Positions 1-7,624 of a stretch of 64,000 nt of DNA are shown here, one piece after another. Source of the DNA: Myxococcus dinghuensis. Lineage in GTDB: Bacteria > Myxococcota > Myxococcia > Myxococcales > Myxococcaceae. The position numbers and the translations under genes were made by a program. Below the pieces are notes generated by a model. It did not search any database. It saw only the letters and a list, made by a program, of their open reading frames with translations, and was not told the DNA's origin. Positions within the stretch are counted from its first letter, which is position 1, and each line of letters opens with the position of its first letter. Where the stretch lies: positions 1 through 64,000 of the forward strand of contig NZ_JAKCFB010000034.1 in the NCBI RefSeq assembly GCF_024198235.1. The letters run 5' to 3'.

Positions 1-2
1 CC

Positions 3-302
3 CGACACCTGAGCCTCTCAGTGGGCGCGGAAGCCTTCTCGTGGGGGCGCGTCGACGTGGACGGTCGCGTGGCGGTTCAGCTCTTCGAGCGTGCCCTGGA
101 AGTGGCCGTGAAGGGCCTCGCCGTCGGTGCGGGCAAGCCGGGGGCGCGTTACCTCGGGTCGGCGGAGGTTCGCTGGAGGTTCCTGGGCGGCAAGCTCTAC
201 GCGATGGGGACGGGTGGCACGCTGCTGTTCCCCACGGCGGACGGAACGTTGCGACCGGGTGCGTTCGCCTCGGTGGGCCTGGGGGTGGACAATGCGCGCT
301 GA
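3..302 (+). CDS. 3' end of an unrecognised protein upstream of the toxin gene (partial)
   Basis: An open frame enters from the left edge and stops at 300-302; 99 codons are visible. The residues alternate hydrophobic and polar and are rich in Gly, Val and Leu (SVGAEAF, AVQLFERALEVAV, ARYLGSAEVRWRFLGG, GAFASVGLGV). This suggests beta-strands of an outer-membrane or secreted protein, but no named domain is recognisable in the fragment. Its last 11 bases overlap the start of the toxin lipoprotein gene, so the two are translationally coupled. In Myxococcus SitBAI cassettes an accessory gene (sitB) lies directly upstream of sitA; the position fits that role, but the assignment is inferred from position only. 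Confidence 0.5.
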   Translation, partial: RHLSLSVGAEAFSWGRVDVDGRVAVQLFERALEVAVKGLAVGAGKPGARYLGSAEVRWRFLGGKLYAMGTGGTLLFPTADGTLRPGAFASVGLGVDNAR

Positions 303-1836
303 CGCCTTGCTCTTGGCCGTGGCGTTGCTGGCCACTGGATGCGCCTCGATGACGCCAGCCTCGGGTCGTCGGGGGCTGGTGCGCCACCTGCCGGGCGTTG
401 CTCGTGGGGAGCTGCCGCACGACCCCCGACTTCTGGGGCAGCTCCATGCGCTGGCCGGGTCTTCGGACGGCGACCGGAATCGTCACCACCAAACGTTTCG
501 CTCGGACACGTCGAACAGCGCCACGGGCGGGAGCGTCCGGAGCGGGGACGTGTGGGAAGAGCTGCTGACGAACGCCGGGCTGGAGGACCGGGACGAGCGA
601 CCGATTCCAGGCGCCTCGCTCACGCCTGCACAGGCCGCGCGATTGATGTCGGAGCTGCTGCGCAAGCCCGTGACGTTGGGGCAGTTCCCTGCGCGGCTCG
701 CGGTGGGCCGTGTGCTTCGCGTCGTGCTGGAGCGCGGGGAACTGTCGCGGCCTGAGTTGGTGCGCCAGGTCGAGCGCTTCTCTCAACTGGCGGTGCTCCG
801 TCCTGACGGCTGCATGGCGTGGGTACTGAGTGGGAGGACGCAGCAACGGGTCGCGCCCGTCGAGTGGAAGGACGGTGCCTTCCGCGCGCACCGCTTCGAG
901 CTGGGGCGCTTCTACTCGGGACACTCGGGCGTCTACCGGCTGCTGGATGACGAGCTGCGGGAAGTGGATGGGCGCCCAGTGGCGGAGGTCTACGACGACG
1001 CGGATTACGTGGGCCGCGCGTTGGATGGGGCCGAGTCGGCGGTCGTGAAGCTGGCGCTCTCCATCGGCCACTTCTTCACCTACCCGCTGGACAGCATCGC
1101 CTCCCTGAAGAACCTGCCGGCAGGCGTGGCCGCGCTCATCGAGTCGTCGCCCGCCTACTTCGAGCGCTTCCGGTACATGACGCGCGGGGAGCAAATCGAG
1201 GCGGTCGCCGAACTGACGACGAACCTTCTCCTCACGACAGGGACGGCCGGGGCCACGACACGAGCGGTGACGGGAGCCCTCGCGGGAGCGGAAGTCTCGG
1301 TGCCCGCGCTGGCTCTATCCGCCCAGGGGGCCCTGACCATCGAACGTGTGGCGGTGCCCGTGGGGCGGGCGGCTGCGGTGCTCGGGGGCGGTCCCGGAGC
1401 AGCCAGCATCCTCCAGCGGGCGAGTACGGCAGCTAACGAGGGAGCACCGCAAGAGGAGCCCGGCAAGTGGGGGCCTGCTAACGAGAAGATGTCCCCTCGT
1501 GCACGGCGCTACCAGGAACAGATCTCCGGGCACTCGGCGGACGAGGCATACTGGGTTAGAGGCGTAAAGTTCGATGGGTTCGAGAGGGGCGTGCTGCTTG
1601 AGGCGAAGGGGCCGGGCTACGCCAAGTTCTTCGAGGGGCTCGACCCGAAATCCTGGTTCAATAACTCAGGGGCGAGGTCGCTCGTTGCGCAGGCCGACCG
1701 CCAGTTTCGCGCGGCGAGGGGAGCGACCATCAGGTGGCATGTCGCTGAAGAGAGTGCCGCCAGAGCCATTCAGAAGTTGCTGAGCGATAACGATCTTCGG
1801 GGTGTAGAGGTCGTCTTCACTCCGCCCAAGCCGTGA
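292..1836 (+). CDS. Lipoprotein polymorphic toxin with C-terminal Tox-REase-5 nuclease domain (SitA-like)
   Basis: 514 residues. The ATG at 292 is chosen over upstream in-frame starts because it gives a clean lipoprotein signal peptide ending in the lipobox LATGC (Cys17), with no Asp at +2, as expected for outer-membrane sorting. The middle is an Ala/Gly-rich region with possible hydrophobic helices (about 325-400). The last ~110 residues (from YQEQISGHSADEAYWVRGV) match the Tox-REase-5 pattern: a conserved VKFDG, the LLEAKGPGYAKF box carrying the Glu-x-Lys typical of the restriction-endonuclease fold, WF, a QADRQ helix, WHVAE, and a terminal VVFTPP. Family knowledge: these are DNA-cleaving effector tips paired with immunity proteins. 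Base composition drops toward the 3' end, as in modular toxins whose tips are exchanged. The next gene is a matching immunity protein. Delivery by TraA/B outer-membrane exchange is inferred from the lipoprotein architecture. Confidence 0.85.
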   Translation: MRADALLLAVALLATGCASMTPASGRRGLVRHLPGVARGELPHDPRLLGQLHALAGSSDGDRNRHHQTFRSDTSNSATGGSVRSGDVWEELLTNAGLEDRDERPIPGASLTPAQAARLMSELLRKPVTLGQFPARLAVGRVLRVVLERGELSRPELVRQVERFSQLAVLRPDGCMAWVLSGRTQQRVAPVEWKDGAFRAHRFELGRFYSGHSGVYRLLDDELREVDGRPVAEVYDDADYVGRALDGAESAVVKLALSIGHFFTYPLDSIASLKNLPAGVAALIESSPAYFERFRYMTRGEQIEAVAELTTNLLLTTGTAGATTRAVTGALAGAEVSVPALALSAQGALTIERVAVPVGRAAAVLGGGPGAASILQRASTAANEGAPQEEPGKWGPANEKMSPRARRYQEQISGHSADEAYWVRGVKFDGFERGVLLEAKGPGYAKFFEGLDPKSWFNNSGARSLVAQADRQFRAARGATIRWHVAEESAARAIQKLLSDNDLRGVEVVFTPPKP

Positions 1837-1842
1837 AGGTGA

Positions 1843-2574
1843 ATGTTCGTGAGTGAGACTTATTACGCTGGTGGTTACTGGGGGCCACGAAAGGAAGGCC
1901 CAGAGGACTGCGCACAACGGTTGGAGCGCTTTCTAAAGGGGCTCCCGACCGCAGATCCATCTTTGGCGCGCTGGTACGAGACGGCAAAGACCATGGAAGC
2001 GTCGTTGAAGCGTCCACTTCGGCCGGCTCATGACGAGCTGACCCGGTTCATCCGGAAGAACAGGGACCCTGTCTTCGAGGACATTGGGTTCCACATCGGT
2101 GGATGGAACGGCGAAGCCAAGGCCCATGAGGATTGTGGATTCCTAATTAGGTGCGGGAGCTACGATGCTCGAACGGTCAATCGATGCGTGTTCAATCTGC
2201 CTCGTCCCGGCACGAGTGCGGCCCACGTTCTGAGCGCGTCCGTCTTGTCGAACATGCTGCGAGAAACCGCCGCGGCATGGGAGCCTGATTGGGGCGTGGC
2301 GATGTCCCACGAACACCGCGACAAGGTCGAAGCTGGGCGTATCGCGAGGTCGCCCTACGTCGGCTGGGTGACCTATCTCGCCCAACACCGGGGCACCGTG
2401 CCCCCCCTACCCGCCCCGGTGCGCATCGAGAAGGTGGAGGACAAGGGCACGCTGATTGTCCTCACCCCCGAGCGCTTCACGGCCAGCAACCCGGAGCATC
2501 TGGCGCTAGCTGAGCGAGTGCGGGAGCTGCTGGACGGAGCAGGGCTGTTGAATCCGCTCCACGTCGAACCGTAG
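1843..2574 (+). CDS. Immunity protein, Imm52-like, cognate to the upstream toxin
   Basis: 243 residues, beginning 6 bases after the toxin stop. The start could equally be the in-frame GTG at 1849, since the AAGGTGA motif at 1836-1842 is better spaced for it. There is no signal peptide, so it is cytoplasmic. N-terminal YYAGGYWGPR, followed by an E-D-C-A-Q-R-L helix, a central G-G-W-N-G-E box and a C-G-S-Y near N-R-C-V-F-N-L-P, agree with the Imm52 family, which is known mainly as the partner of Tox-REase-5 toxins. It presumably binds and blocks the nuclease tip in producer and sibling cells. Codon use is more relaxed (AT-ending codons frequent around 1850-2280) than in the housekeeping genes to the right, pointing to horizontal origin. 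Confidence 0.8.
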   Translation: MFVSETYYAGGYWGPRKEGPEDCAQRLERFLKGLPTADPSLARWYETAKTMEASLKRPLRPAHDELTRFIRKNRDPVFEDIGFHIGGWNGEAKAHEDCGFLIRCGSYDARTVNRCVFNLPRPGTSAAHVLSASVLSNMLRETAAAWEPDWGVAMSHEHRDKVEAGRIARSPYVGWVTYLAQHRGTVPPLPAPVRIEKVEDKGTLIVLTPERFTASNPEHLALAERVRELLDGAGLLNPLHVEP

Positions 2575-2581
2575 GAACGAA

Positions 2582-2612
2582 GAGGGGCCGGGTTACCGTC
2601 GCTCGGCCCCTC
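2582..2612 (+). terminator. Hairpin after the immunity gene
   Basis: GAGGGGCCG (2582-2590) and CGGCCCCTC (2604-2612) form a perfect 9-bp stem with a 13-base loop, 8 bases past the immunity stop codon. No T-run follows, which is common in such GC-rich genomes, so efficiency is uncertain. Confidence 0.55.
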
Positions 2613-2618
2613 GCTCCG

Positions 2619-2683
2619 TAACAACGAAATGACAACGACAAGTGGCCGGGGGCGAACTTGGGTGAACACTTGGGGCGTTGTAA
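2619..2683. repeat. Cluster of TNACAACG boxes, possible recombinase arm sites
   Basis: TAACAACG (2619-2626) and TGACAACG (2630-2637) are direct repeats 3 bases apart. A third copy lies inverted as CGTTGTAA (2676-2683), flanked by GGGG and CCCC. A further repeat, GAACACT, occurs at about 2664 and 2690. The cluster sits in a relatively AT-rich gap between the immunity gene and the broken comF, where a site-specific element border would be expected. No integrase is visible, so the function is inference. Confidence 0.35.
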
Positions 2684-2722
2684 CCCCGCGAACACTCAGG
2701 AGTTCGACGGAGCGAATCTCCT

Positions 2723-2998
2723 TTACATCGCATATTTGAAGCGGTGGATGGCGCGCGCCACCGGCCCCTCGTGGACGAAGGGCGCCCAGGCCCGGGTGAA
2801 CGGAGGGGGCGCGGCGCGGCACCGCGGGCACGTGTCCCCCGGGAACCGTCCCGGCTCCGAACAGCCGCGGCAGCGGACCGGCGGCAGTCGCTCCAGCGCG
2901 GTGTCACAGGTTTCACAGAAGGAGGCGGCGCCTGGCAGCACCCGCGCGCACGCGACGCAGGCGGGGGGATACAGCAGCTCGAGGAGGGCTTGCAGCAC
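2723..2998 (-). pseudogene. comF: comF fragment: zinc-ribbon N-terminus only, phosphoribosyltransferase domain missing
   Basis: About 91 codons from a GTG at 2998 (start uncertain; the frame is open to 3112). The protein begins with the LLYPPACVACARVLPG zinc-ribbon typical of ComF, with Cys pairs C-x2-C, C-x2-C, C-x2-C and C-x2-C, then AWAPFVHEGPVARAIHRFKY. That RFKY is where the type I phosphoribosyltransferase domain normally starts; here it is followed by Ala-Met-stop. ComF proteins are normally about 220-250 residues, so more than half is missing, including the PRPP loop. The break coincides with a fall in GC content and with the toxin cassette. I infer that an inserted element separated the two halves of the gene. 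The fragment is unlikely to retain ComF function. Confidence 0.75.
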
Positions 2999-3294
2999 GC
3001 GTCCGGGCCTGATGCATCCGACGGGCCGCCTGGGATGGGCGCGGGTCTCACCTCGGCGCGCAGCGTCCGACCGGCGTCCACGGGGTGGGATGCGTGTCGC
3101 GCCATGAGACACACAACGCAGGCGCGGGCTTCCCGTCGCATTTCCCGGGCCCGGAGCGCGCTGCGGGCAAGTGTCTGGTGTCCGGGGAGGGATTTGTCAG
3201 GGGCGCTTCAGCAACTTGTTTACAGTAGATTCGCCGTCCACACTTCTTTGGGCGGCGCCCCCCGAATGCGGGATTCACCGCAGGAGCAACCACC

Positions 3295-3603
3295 ATGAAG
3301 AAGCACTTCCTCCTCATCGCCGCGCTGTCCATGCCCTTCCTCGCGGGCGCCTCCGAGCAGTCCGCCTCCGCCGAGGCGAGCTACGAGGCACAGCTCGTCA
3401 GCGAGGACCCGGCTGCCAGCGCGCGGCTCATCCCGCCGCTGCTCCAGTACTGCTGGGACCTGGACCAGGACGCGTGCACCAGCGTGGGCTCCACGCAGAA
3501 CTGCACGGACGGCATCTGGACGGACTACGTCTGCACCTGTCGCTCGTACTCGGTGTTCCCCACCGGGACCAAGCGCATCTGGGACTGCCCCGAGGTCCGC
3601 TAG
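3295..3603 (+). CDS. Small secreted Cys-containing protein of unknown function
   Basis: 102 residues. An ATG preceded by an AGGAG-type site (about 3282) starts a typical signal peptide, MKKHFLLIAALSMPFLAGA, with likely cleavage near residue 20. The mature part has six cysteines (YCW, ACT, NCT, VCTC, DCP) in the last 55 residues, suggesting three disulfides and export to the periplasm or outside. No family is recognised; short secreted Cys-rich proteins of this kind are common in myxobacteria. It is a single gene, convergent with gpmI, with a hairpin between them. Confidence 0.75.
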   Translation: MKKHFLLIAALSMPFLAGASEQSASAEASYEAQLVSEDPAASARLIPPLLQYCWDLDQDACTSVGSTQNCTDGIWTDYVCTCRSYSVFPTGTKRIWDCPEVR

Positions 3604-3616
3604 TCGAGCGGATGCC

Positions 3617-3647
3617 AGGGCGGGCTCGCGAAGTGGCCTCCCGCCCT
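3617..3647. terminator. Bidirectional hairpin between the Cys-containing gene and gpmI
   Basis: AGGGCGGG (3617-3624) pairs with CCCGCCCT (3640-3647), loop 15 bases. It lies 14 bases after the upstream stop and 50 bases past the end of gpmI on the other strand, so it could end transcription from both sides. Confidence 0.5.
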
Positions 3648-3697
3648 CGTCGCTCCAAGGCCACCCGCGCCGCGTGTCGGCGCGGGGGCCTGTCTCG

Positions 3698-5239
3698 TCA
3701 GGGCAGCACGCCCTGCCGGTTCATCTCCTTCGACTGGGGCAGGTTCATCACCTTGCACAGCGTGGGCGCGATGTCCGCGAGGATGCCGGGCCGCAGCTTC
3801 TGTCCCCGGAAGGCCGGGTGGATGAGGTGGAAGGGCACCGGGTTGAGCGTGTGCGCGGTGTGCGGCTCGCCCGTCACCGGGTCCACCATCTGCTCGCAGT
3901 TGCCGTGGTCGGCGGAGATGGCCATCACCCAGCCGTTGCGCTCGCACGCCTTGCCGAGCACGCCCAGGCACTCGTCCACCACGCGCACCGCCTGCATCGC
4001 CGCGTCCAGCCGGCCGCTGTGGCCCACCATGTCCGGGTTGGCGAAGTTCACCAGCGCGAAGTCGTAGGCGCCGGAGTCCAGCCGCCGCACCAGCTCCGCC
4101 GTCACCTCGCGCGCGGACATCTCCGGCTTCAGGTCGTACGTCTTCACGTCGCGCGGGCTCTGGACCAGGTGCCGGTCCTCGCCCGGGTAGACGACCTCGC
4201 GGCCGCCGTTGAAGAAGAACGTGACGTGCGCGTACTTCTCCGTCTCCGCGGTGCGGAGCTGGCGCAGCCCCTGGCGCGACAGCAGCTCCGGGAAGATGTC
4301 CTGCGGCTGGTCCGGCGCGAAGGCCACCGGCAGGTCGAACGTCTCGTCGTACCGGGTCATGCAGACGTAGCGGCCCAGCCGCAGCCCGCCCCGGTCGAAC
4401 TCCTTGAACTCCGGGTGCGCCAGCGCCTGCGTCATCTCCCGCGCGCGGTCCGCGCGGAAGTTGAAGAAGAGGACGGTGTCGCCATCCTGGATGCGGCCCA
4501 CCGGCGTGCCGTCGCCGCTGGCAATCACCGTGGGCTTCACGAACTCGTCCGTCACCTTCTCCGCGTAGGACGCGCGGATGGCGGACAGCGCGTCCGGCGC
4601 CCGGGGGCCCTTGCCGAACACCAGGGCCTCGTAGGCCAGCTGCACGCGGTCCCACCGCTTGTCGCGGTCCATGGCGTAGTAGCGCCCGCCCACCGTGGCG
4701 ATGCGGCCCGCGTGGGTCTCGTGGAGGAAGCGCTCCAGCTCCTCCACGTAGCCCAGCGCGCTCTGCGGCGGCGTGTCGCGCCCGTCGAGGAAGGCGTGGA
4801 CGTAGACGTGCGGCAGGCCCTTCTCGCGCGCGGCGCGCAGCAGGGCGAACAGGTGCTCCATGGACGAGTGCACGCCGCCGGGCGACACCAGCCCCAACAG
4901 GTGCAGCGCCTTGCCGTCCGCCTTCACGCCCTCCATGGCGGCGCGCAGCACCGGGTTCTGCGCCAGCTCACCGGACTCGGCCGCGCGGTTGATGCGCACC
5001 AGGTCCTGGTAGACGATGCGGCCCGCGCCGATGTTGGTGTGCCCCACCTCCGAGTTGCCCATCTGCCCCTCGGGCAGGCCCACGGCCAGGCCCGCGGTCT
5101 GCAACTCGGTGAACGGGTAGGGGCCCGTCAGCTTGTCGAGGTTCGGGGTGCCGGCCAGGAGGATGGCGTTGGACTCACGCTCCTGGCGGAGACCCCAGCC
5201 ATCCAGGATGCACAGCAGGACCTTGTGCGCGGGTTTCAT
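3698..5239 (-). CDS. gpmI: 2,3-bisphosphoglycerate-independent phosphoglycerate mutase
   Basis: 513 residues, the normal length for this family. It interconverts 3- and 2-phosphoglycerate in glycolysis and gluconeogenesis in the cytoplasm. The N-terminal metal-binding ILDGWG (Asp13) and the catalytic serine in GQMGNSEVGHTNIGAGR (Ser63) are present, followed by the phosphatase-like domain with FLDGRDT, the FFNFRADRAR box, and the late metal motif SADHGN. It is the last gene of a minus-strand run rsfS-rlmH-rtcB-like-gpmI; the first two are often found next to gpmI-type genes in related bacteria. The gap to the preceding gene is 84 bases, so it may be cotranscribed. Confidence 0.97.
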   Translation of the reverse strand: MKPAHKVLLCILDGWGLRQERESNAILLAGTPNLDKLTGPYPFTELQTAGLAVGLPEGQMGNSEVGHTNIGAGRIVYQDLVRINRAAESGELAQNPVLRAAMEGVKADGKALHLLGLVSPGGVHSSMEHLFALLRAAREKGLPHVYVHAFLDGRDTPPQSALGYVEELERFLHETHAGRIATVGGRYYAMDRDKRWDRVQLAYEALVFGKGPRAPDALSAIRASYAEKVTDEFVKPTVIASGDGTPVGRIQDGDTVLFFNFRADRAREMTQALAHPEFKEFDRGGLRLGRYVCMTRYDETFDLPVAFAPDQPQDIFPELLSRQGLRQLRTAETEKYAHVTFFFNGGREVVYPGEDRHLVQSPRDVKTYDLKPEMSAREVTAELVRRLDSGAYDFALVNFANPDMVGHSGRLDAAMQAVRVVDECLGVLGKACERNGWVMAISADHGNCEQMVDPVTGEPHTAHTLNPVPFHLIHPAFRGQKLRPGILADIAPTLCKVMNLPQSKEMNRQGVLP

Positions 5240-5323
5240 GCCCGAACCCTAACCACGCGGGCGTCGGACGGGAGAGCACAAAAAGCAGGGCGGGGACCCC
5301 TGGTTCCCGGGGTGGGGAGCGCG

Positions 5324-6478
5324 TCATTCCTCGTGGGAGCGCGTCTTGTACGTCAGCACCGGCGCCAGCGTGGCCACCACCCGCGCCAGCCCCGCCTCGA
5401 CCAGGTCCGTCACCACGCGGTCGATGGGCTTGTACGCCGGGGGGGCCTCCTCGAAGAGCAGGTCCTTGTTCTCGCAGACCACGTGGCTCTTGAAGGACGT
5501 GCGCGTCAGGGACTCCGCGGTGAAGCGCTCCCGCATGCGCTCGCGGGCGGAGGTGCGCGTCCATTTGCGCCCCGCGCCGTGCGCCAGGCTGTGCGCGCTG
5601 CCGGCGCCGTCCCCCTGGGGGAGCACCAGGTAGCTGAGCGCGCCGCGGCTGCCGGGAATCACCACCGGGCCCTCGTCCGCGGGGGCCGCGCCCTTGCGGT
5701 GCAGCCACTGCCGCGCGCCGGGGCCGTGTCTGGGGGTGACGCTGTTGTGGCAGACATCCAACACCCGGCGGCCCGGCGCCCCGATTCCGTCCAGGACCCG
5801 ACGCGCCACCAGCGCCCGGTTGGCGCGGGCCCACGCCACCGCGTGGTCGTGACGCGTGAGGTACTCCCGCGCCTCGTCCGAGTCCTCCACCAGCCCGCCC
5901 GCCGCGTGGCGGTCCACGTGGGCCCGGAGGACGGCCTCGCCCAGCCCGCGCGAGCCCGAGTGGACCAGGAGGAGCATCCGGTCCGCCGCCAGGCCCAGTG
6001 ACGCGAAGGCCTCCGCGTCGTGGACCGCCTCCACCCGCTGCACCTCCGCGAAGTGGTTGCCGCCGCCCACCGTGCCCAGCGCCGCCTCGAAGCCGGTGGG
6101 CTTCACCCCGTGCTCGTCGAGGAATCCGTCGACGTCGCCGTGCCAGCTCCCCTCGATGTCCAGCTTCGCCGCCCACCGCTCCGCCCGCGCCTTGCGCGCC
6201 GGCAACCCCACGTCCCACAGCCCCATCCCACAGCCGATGTCGTTGCCCACCAGGTAGGGATAGAAGCGGCCCTCGGAGGTGAAGGCCGCGCCCACCGGCG
6301 CGCCCTTGCCGGGGTGCAGGTCCGGCAGTCCCACCGCCAGGCGCATGCCGGGCAGCCGCGCCACGGCCTCGAGTTGTCGTACCGCCTCTCCCTCCATCCA
6401 CGACTGGGACGACGCGATGATGCGCACCTGGGCGTGCGCGGCGGGGGCGGTGGACTCGGAGGAGGGGGCGGTGCTCAT
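5324..6478 (-). CDS. RtcB-family RNA ligase homologue (short form)
   Basis: 384 residues from the ATG at 6478. RtcB joins RNA 2',3'-cyclic phosphate or 3'-phosphate ends to 5'-OH ends through a guanylylated histidine, using Mn and GTP. Visible family elements in order are DLHPGKGAPVGAAF, NDIGCGM (metal-binding Cys), GTVGGGNHF with the following metal His, HSGSRGLG, CHNS, the SRGALSYLV segment and, near the end, the SLAHGAGR box, whose His is the guanylylation site in the family. The protein is shorter than canonical RtcB (about 400-480) and most resembles the subgroup often linked to the release-factor-like PrfH; no prfH is present here. It lies between rlmH and gpmI on the same strand, 71 bases after rlmH. 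Confidence 0.85.
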   Translation of the reverse strand: MSTAPSSESTAPAAHAQVRIIASSQSWMEGEAVRQLEAVARLPGMRLAVGLPDLHPGKGAPVGAAFTSEGRFYPYLVGNDIGCGMGLWDVGLPARKARAERWAAKLDIEGSWHGDVDGFLDEHGVKPTGFEAALGTVGGGNHFAEVQRVEAVHDAEAFASLGLAADRMLLLVHSGSRGLGEAVLRAHVDRHAAGGLVEDSDEAREYLTRHDHAVAWARANRALVARRVLDGIGAPGRRVLDVCHNSVTPRHGPGARQWLHRKGAAPADEGPVVIPGSRGALSYLVLPQGDGAGSAHSLAHGAGRKWTRTSARERMRERFTAESLTRTSFKSHVVCENKDLLFEEAPPAYKPIDRVVTDLVEAGLARVVATLAPVLTYKTRSHEE

Positions 6479-6549
6479 GATTTTTGCGCAGACGCCCCCT
6501 GTGCGCGGCGCCTGACGCCCCACCCCGGTGCCCGCCGCGGCGAGGCCGC

Positions 6550-7014
6550 CTACTTGTGGTACGGCTCGCCCTTCAGGATGGTGAACGCGCGGTAGAGCTG
6601 CTCCACGAGCACCACGCGCGCCAGCCGGTGGGGCAGCGTCATCTTCGACAGCGACAGCGTCAGGTTCGCCGCGTCGCGCACGCGCGTGTCCAGGCCCTCG
6701 TCGCCGCCGATGACGAACAGCAGGTCCTTGGCGCCCACCTGGGCCTTGGCGACGTAGCGGCTGAGCTCCACGGAGTCGAGCAGCGCGCCGCGCTCGTCCA
6801 GCGCCACCACCAGGTCCTGGGGCTTGCGCTTGTCGAGGATGGCGTCGGCCTCGGCGGACTTCGCGTCACCGGGCTTGAGCTTGCGACCGCTCGCCTCCGA
6901 CAGCTCCACCAGCTCGAAGCGGGTGTAGTGCGAGAGGCGGCGGGCGTACTCCTGGACCGCCGGCTCGTACAGGCCCGAGCGGTCCTTGCCGATGGAGAGC
7001 AGGCGGACCTTCAG
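6550..7014 (-). CDS. rlmH: 23S rRNA pseudouridine-1915 N3-methyltransferase RlmH, probable CTG start
   Basis: 154 residues, the usual size of this SPOUT methyltransferase, which methylates pseudouridine 1915 in helix 69 of 23S rRNA. Conserved features are [11 protein letters not shown] at the N-terminus, [27 protein letters not shown] (the knot/SAM loop) and [24 protein letters not shown], with the final EPYHK. No ATG, GTG or TTG exists at the expected N-terminus. The codon matching the family's initial Met is CTG at 7012-7014, which overlaps the rsfS stop (CTGA) and is preceded by GGGAGA at good spacing. A CTG start with translational coupling to rsfS is therefore the best reading. Confidence 0.93.
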   Translation of the reverse strand: MKVRLLSIGKDRSGLYEPAVQEYARRLSHYTRFELVELSEASGRKLKPGDAKSAEADAILDKRKPQDLVVALDERGALLDSVELSRYVAKAQVGAKDLLFVIGGDEGLDTRVRDAANLTLSLSKMTLPHRLARVVLVEQLYRAFTILKGEPYHK

Positions 7015-7565
7015 GAGAGCTTCTCCCGCGCCGCGTCCGCCCAGAGCCCCTCGAAGTCGTAGTGGGAGCGCATGTCCGTGAGGAACAGGTGCGCCACCAC
7101 CTCGCCGTAGTCGAGCAGCACCCAGCGGCCCGTCTCCAGGCCCTCCGTGCTGATGGCGCGCACCGGCGCGTCGCCCTTCTTGAGCTCCACCTGGACGTTG
7201 TCCGCCATGGCGAGCACCTGACGGTCCGTCTCCGCCGACGTGACGACGATGTAGTCCGTGTAGGACGTCTTGCCCCGCACGTCGAGGACGACGACCTCCT
7301 CGCCCTTCTTGTCCACCAGCAGCTGGCCGATGCGGTGCGCCAGCGCCTTCGCCTGCGGATTCTCCTCCGGGCCCGCCTTCTGCTGCGGGACGACCGGGAG
7401 CTTCGCCTTCTTGCGCGCCGGAGCCCGGCCCGCCGTCTTCTTCCTCGCCGGGGCCTTCGCGGCCGGCGCCTTGCCCTTGCCCTTGCCCTTGCCCTTGGGG
7501 GCGGGGGACTTCTTGGCGCGGGGGCTGCTCGTCTTCCGGGTGCCTGTCTTCTTCTTCGTGGCCAT
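7011..7565 (-). CDS. rsfS: Ribosome silencing factor RsfS with a basic Lys/Ala/Pro-rich N-terminal extension
   Basis: 184 residues. The C-terminal ~110 residues are the RsfS/DUF143 domain ([20 protein letters not shown], then the signature [18 protein letters not shown], and [19 protein letters not shown]), which binds ribosomal protein uL14 and blocks subunit joining when nutrients fall. The first ~70 residues are a low-complexity basic tail made of repeats such as [13 protein letters not shown] and PAAK. This is unusual, since RsfS is normally 100-120 residues, and it resembles histone-H1-like tails that bind nucleic acid. It heads the run rsfS-rlmH-rtcB-like-gpmI and is divergent from the TPR gene at 7625 across only 59 bases. 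Confidence 0.93.
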   Translation of the reverse strand: MATKKKTGTRKTSSPRAKKSPAPKGKGKGKGKAPAAKAPARKKTAGRAPARKKAKLPVVPQQKAGPEENPQAKALAHRIGQLLVDKKGEEVVVLDVRGKTSYTDYIVVTSAETDRQVLAMADNVQVELKKGDAPVRAISTEGLETGRWVLLDYGEVVAHLFLTDMRSHYDFEGLWADAAREKLS

Positions 7566-7624
7566 GTGCGGCGCACCCTACCGCACCCTTGGCAACGCGC
7601 CATGGGTCCTCTAAGGGGGTGTCC

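Noticed and set aside
3674-6001. Long plus-strand open frame (about 775 codons) over gpmI and the RtcB-like gene
   Set aside because: It is antisense to two well-supported genes, its translation is low-complexity (Arg/His/Val/Leu-rich) and no domain is visible; typical of GC-rich third-position shadows.
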